A stretch of 8,019 nt of DNA from Candidatus Methylomirabilota bacterium (lineage in GTDB: Bacteria; Methylomirabilota; Methylomirabilia; Methylomirabilales; CSP1-5): the NCBI GenBank assembly GCA_022615475.1, contig JAKEGQ010000189.1, forward strand, positions 1 through 8,019, in the 5' to 3' direction. Every line of letters starts with the position of its first letter. Position 1 is the stretch's first letter. This document shows, one piece after another, positions 6,317 to 8,019 of this stretch. The notes beneath the pieces are model-generated. The model was not told the DNA's origin, made no database searches, and saw nothing but the letters and a program-made list of their open reading frames with translations. The translations under genes were made by a program, and so were the position numbers.

Positions 6317-7098
6317 TGGGACATAAGGACGAGGCGCTCAAGTTCGGCGGGAAGGAATTCACGTCGCGCCTCATCATCGGCAGCAGCAAGTACCCGGACC
6401 CTGCTATCATGCAGAAGGCGTGGGAGGCCTCGGGAGCCGAGATCATCACCGTGGCCATCCGGCGCATGAACCTGGCCACCGGAGGCTCGCTGTTGGATTA
6501 CATCGACCTCAGCCGGTACACTCTGCTGCCAAACACGGCGGGATGCTACACAGGCGAGGAGGCGGTCAAAACCTCGTTCATCGCCCGCGAGATGGGACTG
6601 TCCGATATGATCAAGCTGGAGGTCATTGGGGACGAGAAGACCCTTTTCCCCGACACAGCGGCGTTGGTGGAAGCGACGAAGATCCTGGTCAAGGAGGGCT
6701 TCATCGTCCTGCCATATACCAACGATGACCCGATCGTAGCCAAAAAGCTTGAGGATGTCGGAGCAGCCGCCGTGATGCCGCTCGGGGCCCCGATCGGCTC
6801 GGGCGCCGGCATCAGGAACCCCTACAACATCAGGATCATCCAGGAGACGGTGCGGGTCCCGGTCATCGTCGATGCGGGGGTGGGAACTGCCTCGGACGCG
6901 GCGGTGGCTATGGAGCTTGGTTGCGATGGCGTGCTGATGAACACGGGGATCGCGATGGCGAAGGATCCGGTGGCCATGGCAACCGCGATGCGTTATGCGG
7001 TCGAGGCGGGACGGTTGGCCTATCGCGCCGGGCGCATCCCGAAAAAGCTGTACGCCTCCGCCTCCACGCCGCTGGAAGGCATGCCCGAACTGCTGTAA
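6313..7098 (+). CDS. thiG: thiazole synthase ThiG
   Basis: ThiG is a cytoplasmic TIM-barrel enzyme. It condenses 1-deoxy-D-xylulose 5-phosphate, dehydroglycine and sulfur from ThiS thiocarboxylate into the thiazole phosphate moiety of thiamin. The protein has 261 residues, a normal length. Recognisable parts are FTSRLIIGSSKY (16–27), TVAIRRMNL (46–54), LLPNTAGCYTGEEAV (71–85), DMIKLEVIGD (98–107) with Lys101 as the Schiff-base lysine, LPYTNDDP (133–140), MPLGAPIGSGAGI (155–167) and VIVDAGVGTASDAA (184–197), which include the phosphate-binding loops. Two adjacent ATGs (6313 and 6316) are possible starts, differing by one residue. The ATGA overlap with thiS and the shared Shine-Dalgarno indicate coupled translation. 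No thiH or thiO, the usual source of dehydroglycine, is in the window. The MOSC gene converges on it 19 bases after the stop. Confidence 0.97.
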   Translation: MMGHKDEALKFGGKEFTSRLIIGSSKYPDPAIMQKAWEASGAEIITVAIRRMNLATGGSLLDYIDLSRYTLLPNTAGCYTGEEAVKTSFIAREMGLSDMIKLEVIGDEKTLFPDTAALVEATKILVKEGFIVLPYTNDDPIVAKKLEDVGAAAVMPLGAPIGSGAGIRNPYNIRIIQETVRVPVIVDAGVGTASDAAVAMELGCDGVLMNTGIAMAKDPVAMATAMRYAVEAGRLAYRAGRIPKKLYASASTPLEGMPELL

Positions 7099-7117
7099 CG
7101 ACCTCCGCCGGACCCCA

Positions 7118-7582
7118 TTATCCCCCGCGTATTGAATCGCCTACCCGGATCGTGCCATCCGCAAGAATCTGCGCCCGCAGGCCGCCCCGGTGAATCAACG
7201 CCTCCCTGACCCCCGCGTGGCTCAGTCGCTCGAGATGTGCGCAGGGTTCGCAGAGGCGAAGGCCACGCAAGGTGACCTCCCCGACCCGAAATTCTTGGCC
7301 GACCAGGTGATTGAGCGGCACACCGCGGGTCACGATGTTCCGGCGCGCCGCCCCCGGTTCGAGCGCGATCTGATACTCCCGGGCGAGGGCCTCGATGGCC
7401 TCGATTTCAATCAGCGTCACTTCGCGGTCAGGCCGCGGTTTCTTCGAATACGTCCCTGTCTGGGTGAAGTAGCGGTCTCCCTCCAGCCCTCGGCCCGCAA
7501 CCGCGCGCACCTGCTCCACCGATACCATCGGCCCGGCTGCTGAGGGTGCGATGTGGATCGAGACGATCATGCCTTTCGACAC
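7118..7582 (-). CDS. MOSC-domain protein
   Basis: The MOSC domain is shared with the C-terminus of molybdenum cofactor sulfurase. Members are thought to bind sulfur or molybdenum cofactor through a conserved cysteine, and some stand-alone forms act in N-hydroxylated-compound detoxification. This is a stand-alone domain of 154 residues from the chosen start. Signatures are SIHIAP near the N-terminus, GRGLEGDRYF (30–39), RRNIVTRG (80–87), and LCEPCAHLE (110–118), where Cys111 and Cys114 are candidate sulfur-carrying residues. I prefer GTG at 7582, because GGAGG lies 9 bases upstream. ATG 7570 gives a 150-residue protein with a poorly spaced Shine-Dalgarno, and ATG 7603 has none. It sits antisense between thiG and thiE. 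A sulfur-related link to thiamin synthesis is conceivable but is only an inference. Confidence 0.85.
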   Translation of the reverse strand: MSKGMIVSIHIAPSAAGPMVSVEQVRAVAGRGLEGDRYFTQTGTYSKKPRPDREVTLIEIEAIEALAREYQIALEPGAARRNIVTRGVPLNHLVGQEFRVGEVTLRGLRLCEPCAHLERLSHAGVREALIHRGGLRAQILADGTIRVGDSIRGG

Positions 7583-7591
7583 AGTGCCGGG

Positions 7592-7596
7592 CCTCC
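7592..7596 (-). promoter_or_regulatory. ribosome binding site supporting the GTG start of the MOSC gene
   Basis: GGAGG on the minus strand lies 9 bases before GTG (7582–7580). The other candidate ATG starts at 7570 and 7603 lack a Shine-Dalgarno at a normal distance. Confidence 0.55.
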
Positions 7597-7616
7597 ACAA
7601 CATGTAGTTCGAACGA

Positions 7617-7684
7617 CCCCGAGTGATCTATAACACGCATCAATACAATCTGCGATAGGAAACAGATGGCTGATGATCACGGGG
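7617..7684. repeat. nested inverted repeats between the MOSC gene and thiE
   Basis: The arm CCCCGAGTGATC (7617–7628) pairs with GATCACGGGG (7675–7684), giving 10 base pairs with a 2-base bulge. Inside the 46-base loop, ATCTG (7648–7652) pairs with CAGAT (7663–7667). The element lies in the 159-base divergent gap and could be a folded leader or an operator. A TATAGT hexamer at 7691–7696, just after it, is a possible thiE -10 box, but I find no good -35 partner. No TPP riboswitch motif (such as CTGAGA) is visible here. Chance is a serious alternative. Confidence 0.3.
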
Positions 7685-7741
7685 ATAGGCTATAGTTTGG
7701 AGCGCGGAGCCCAAACACGGAAACCGGTCGAGGGTGAGCCG

Positions 7742-8019
7742 ATGACAGCGGCGATCGCAGATCCGCGCACGTGGGGACTCTACGTGATCACCGATCGGAC
7801 GCAGACCTCGGGCAGATCGCTTGAGGAGGTCGTGCGGGCCTCTGTGCAAGGGGGAGCCAGGGTCTTTCAACTGCGCGAGAAGGATCTGGCGGCCCGGGAG
7901 CTGACGGCCCTGGCCGAGCGCCTCCTTCAACTCATCACGCCCGCCAGGGGGTTGCTGCTCATCAATGACCGAATCGATGTGGCGCTGGCCACCGGCGCCA
8001 GCGGGGCCCATTTGAGCCA
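7742..8019 (+). CDS. thiE: thiamin phosphate synthase ThiE, N-terminal part (3' end outside window)
   Basis: ThiE joins hydroxymethylpyrimidine diphosphate to thiazole phosphate, giving thiamin phosphate and pyrophosphate, in the cytoplasm. The frame runs open from ATG 7742 to the window edge. The 92 full codons are a little under half of the usual 210 or so residues. The TIM-barrel signatures are in order: WGLYVITDR (11–19), VQGGARVFQLREKD (35–48, the diphosphate- and substrate-binding strand), LLLINDRIDVA (71–81) and GAHLS at the edge. The Shine-Dalgarno is GAGG (7730–7733), 8 bases before the ATG. The gene is on the same strand as thiSG but is separated from thiG by the antisense MOSC gene and a 159-base gap, so it probably has its own promoter. 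Confidence 0.94.
   Translation, partial: MTAAIADPRTWGLYVITDRTQTSGRSLEEVVRASVQGGARVFQLREKDLAARELTALAERLLQLITPARGLLLINDRIDVALATGASGAHLS

Noticed and set aside
7640..8011. Minus-strand open frame of 123 codons opposite thiE
   Set aside because: The plus strand there encodes clear ThiE motifs, and the antisense product has no recognisable features.

Overview
This is a GC-rich bacterial chromosomal window made almost entirely of conserved housekeeping genes. I see no phage, insertion sequence, CRISPR array, RNA gene or obvious defence system. The order dxr–rseP–ispG–proS, the RseP with two PDZ domains, and the long bacterial-type ProRS with an editing insertion suggest a Gram-negative bacterium outside the well-studied gamma-proteobacteria. 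Groups such as Desulfobacterota, Nitrospirota or NC10 would fit, but this placement is an inference from gene order and base composition and is not proven.

Region 1 (1–5153, + strand) is a tight cluster: the C-terminal two thirds of dxr, rseP overlapping it by 4 bases, ispG after a 104-base gap holding two small arrays of tandem 7-base repeats, and proS 10 bases after ispG with a TTG start. Dxr and IspG are two steps of the MEP isoprenoid pathway. RseP is the intramembrane protease of envelope stress signalling, and ProS charges tRNA-Pro.

Region 2 (5154–6025) holds a small FmdB-family zinc-ribbon gene on the minus strand, convergent with proS, and a divergent Nudix hydrolase gene. The FmdB gene has a near-perfect sigma-70 promoter (TTGACA, 17 bases, TAGAAT) and a Shine-Dalgarno sequence that points to a GTG start.

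Region 3 (6022–8019) is a thiamin (thiazole) region: thiS and thiG overlap and are translationally coupled, then a MOSC-domain gene lies on the opposite strand, then thiE starts and runs off the window end. ThiS supplies sulfur and ThiG builds the thiazole phosphate. ThiE joins thiazole phosphate to the pyrimidine to give thiamin phosphate. No TPP riboswitch is visible ahead of thiS or thiE. The most notable oddity is that ThiS carries five extra residues after its essential C-terminal Gly-Gly, and the bases encoding them also form the thiG ribosome binding site.
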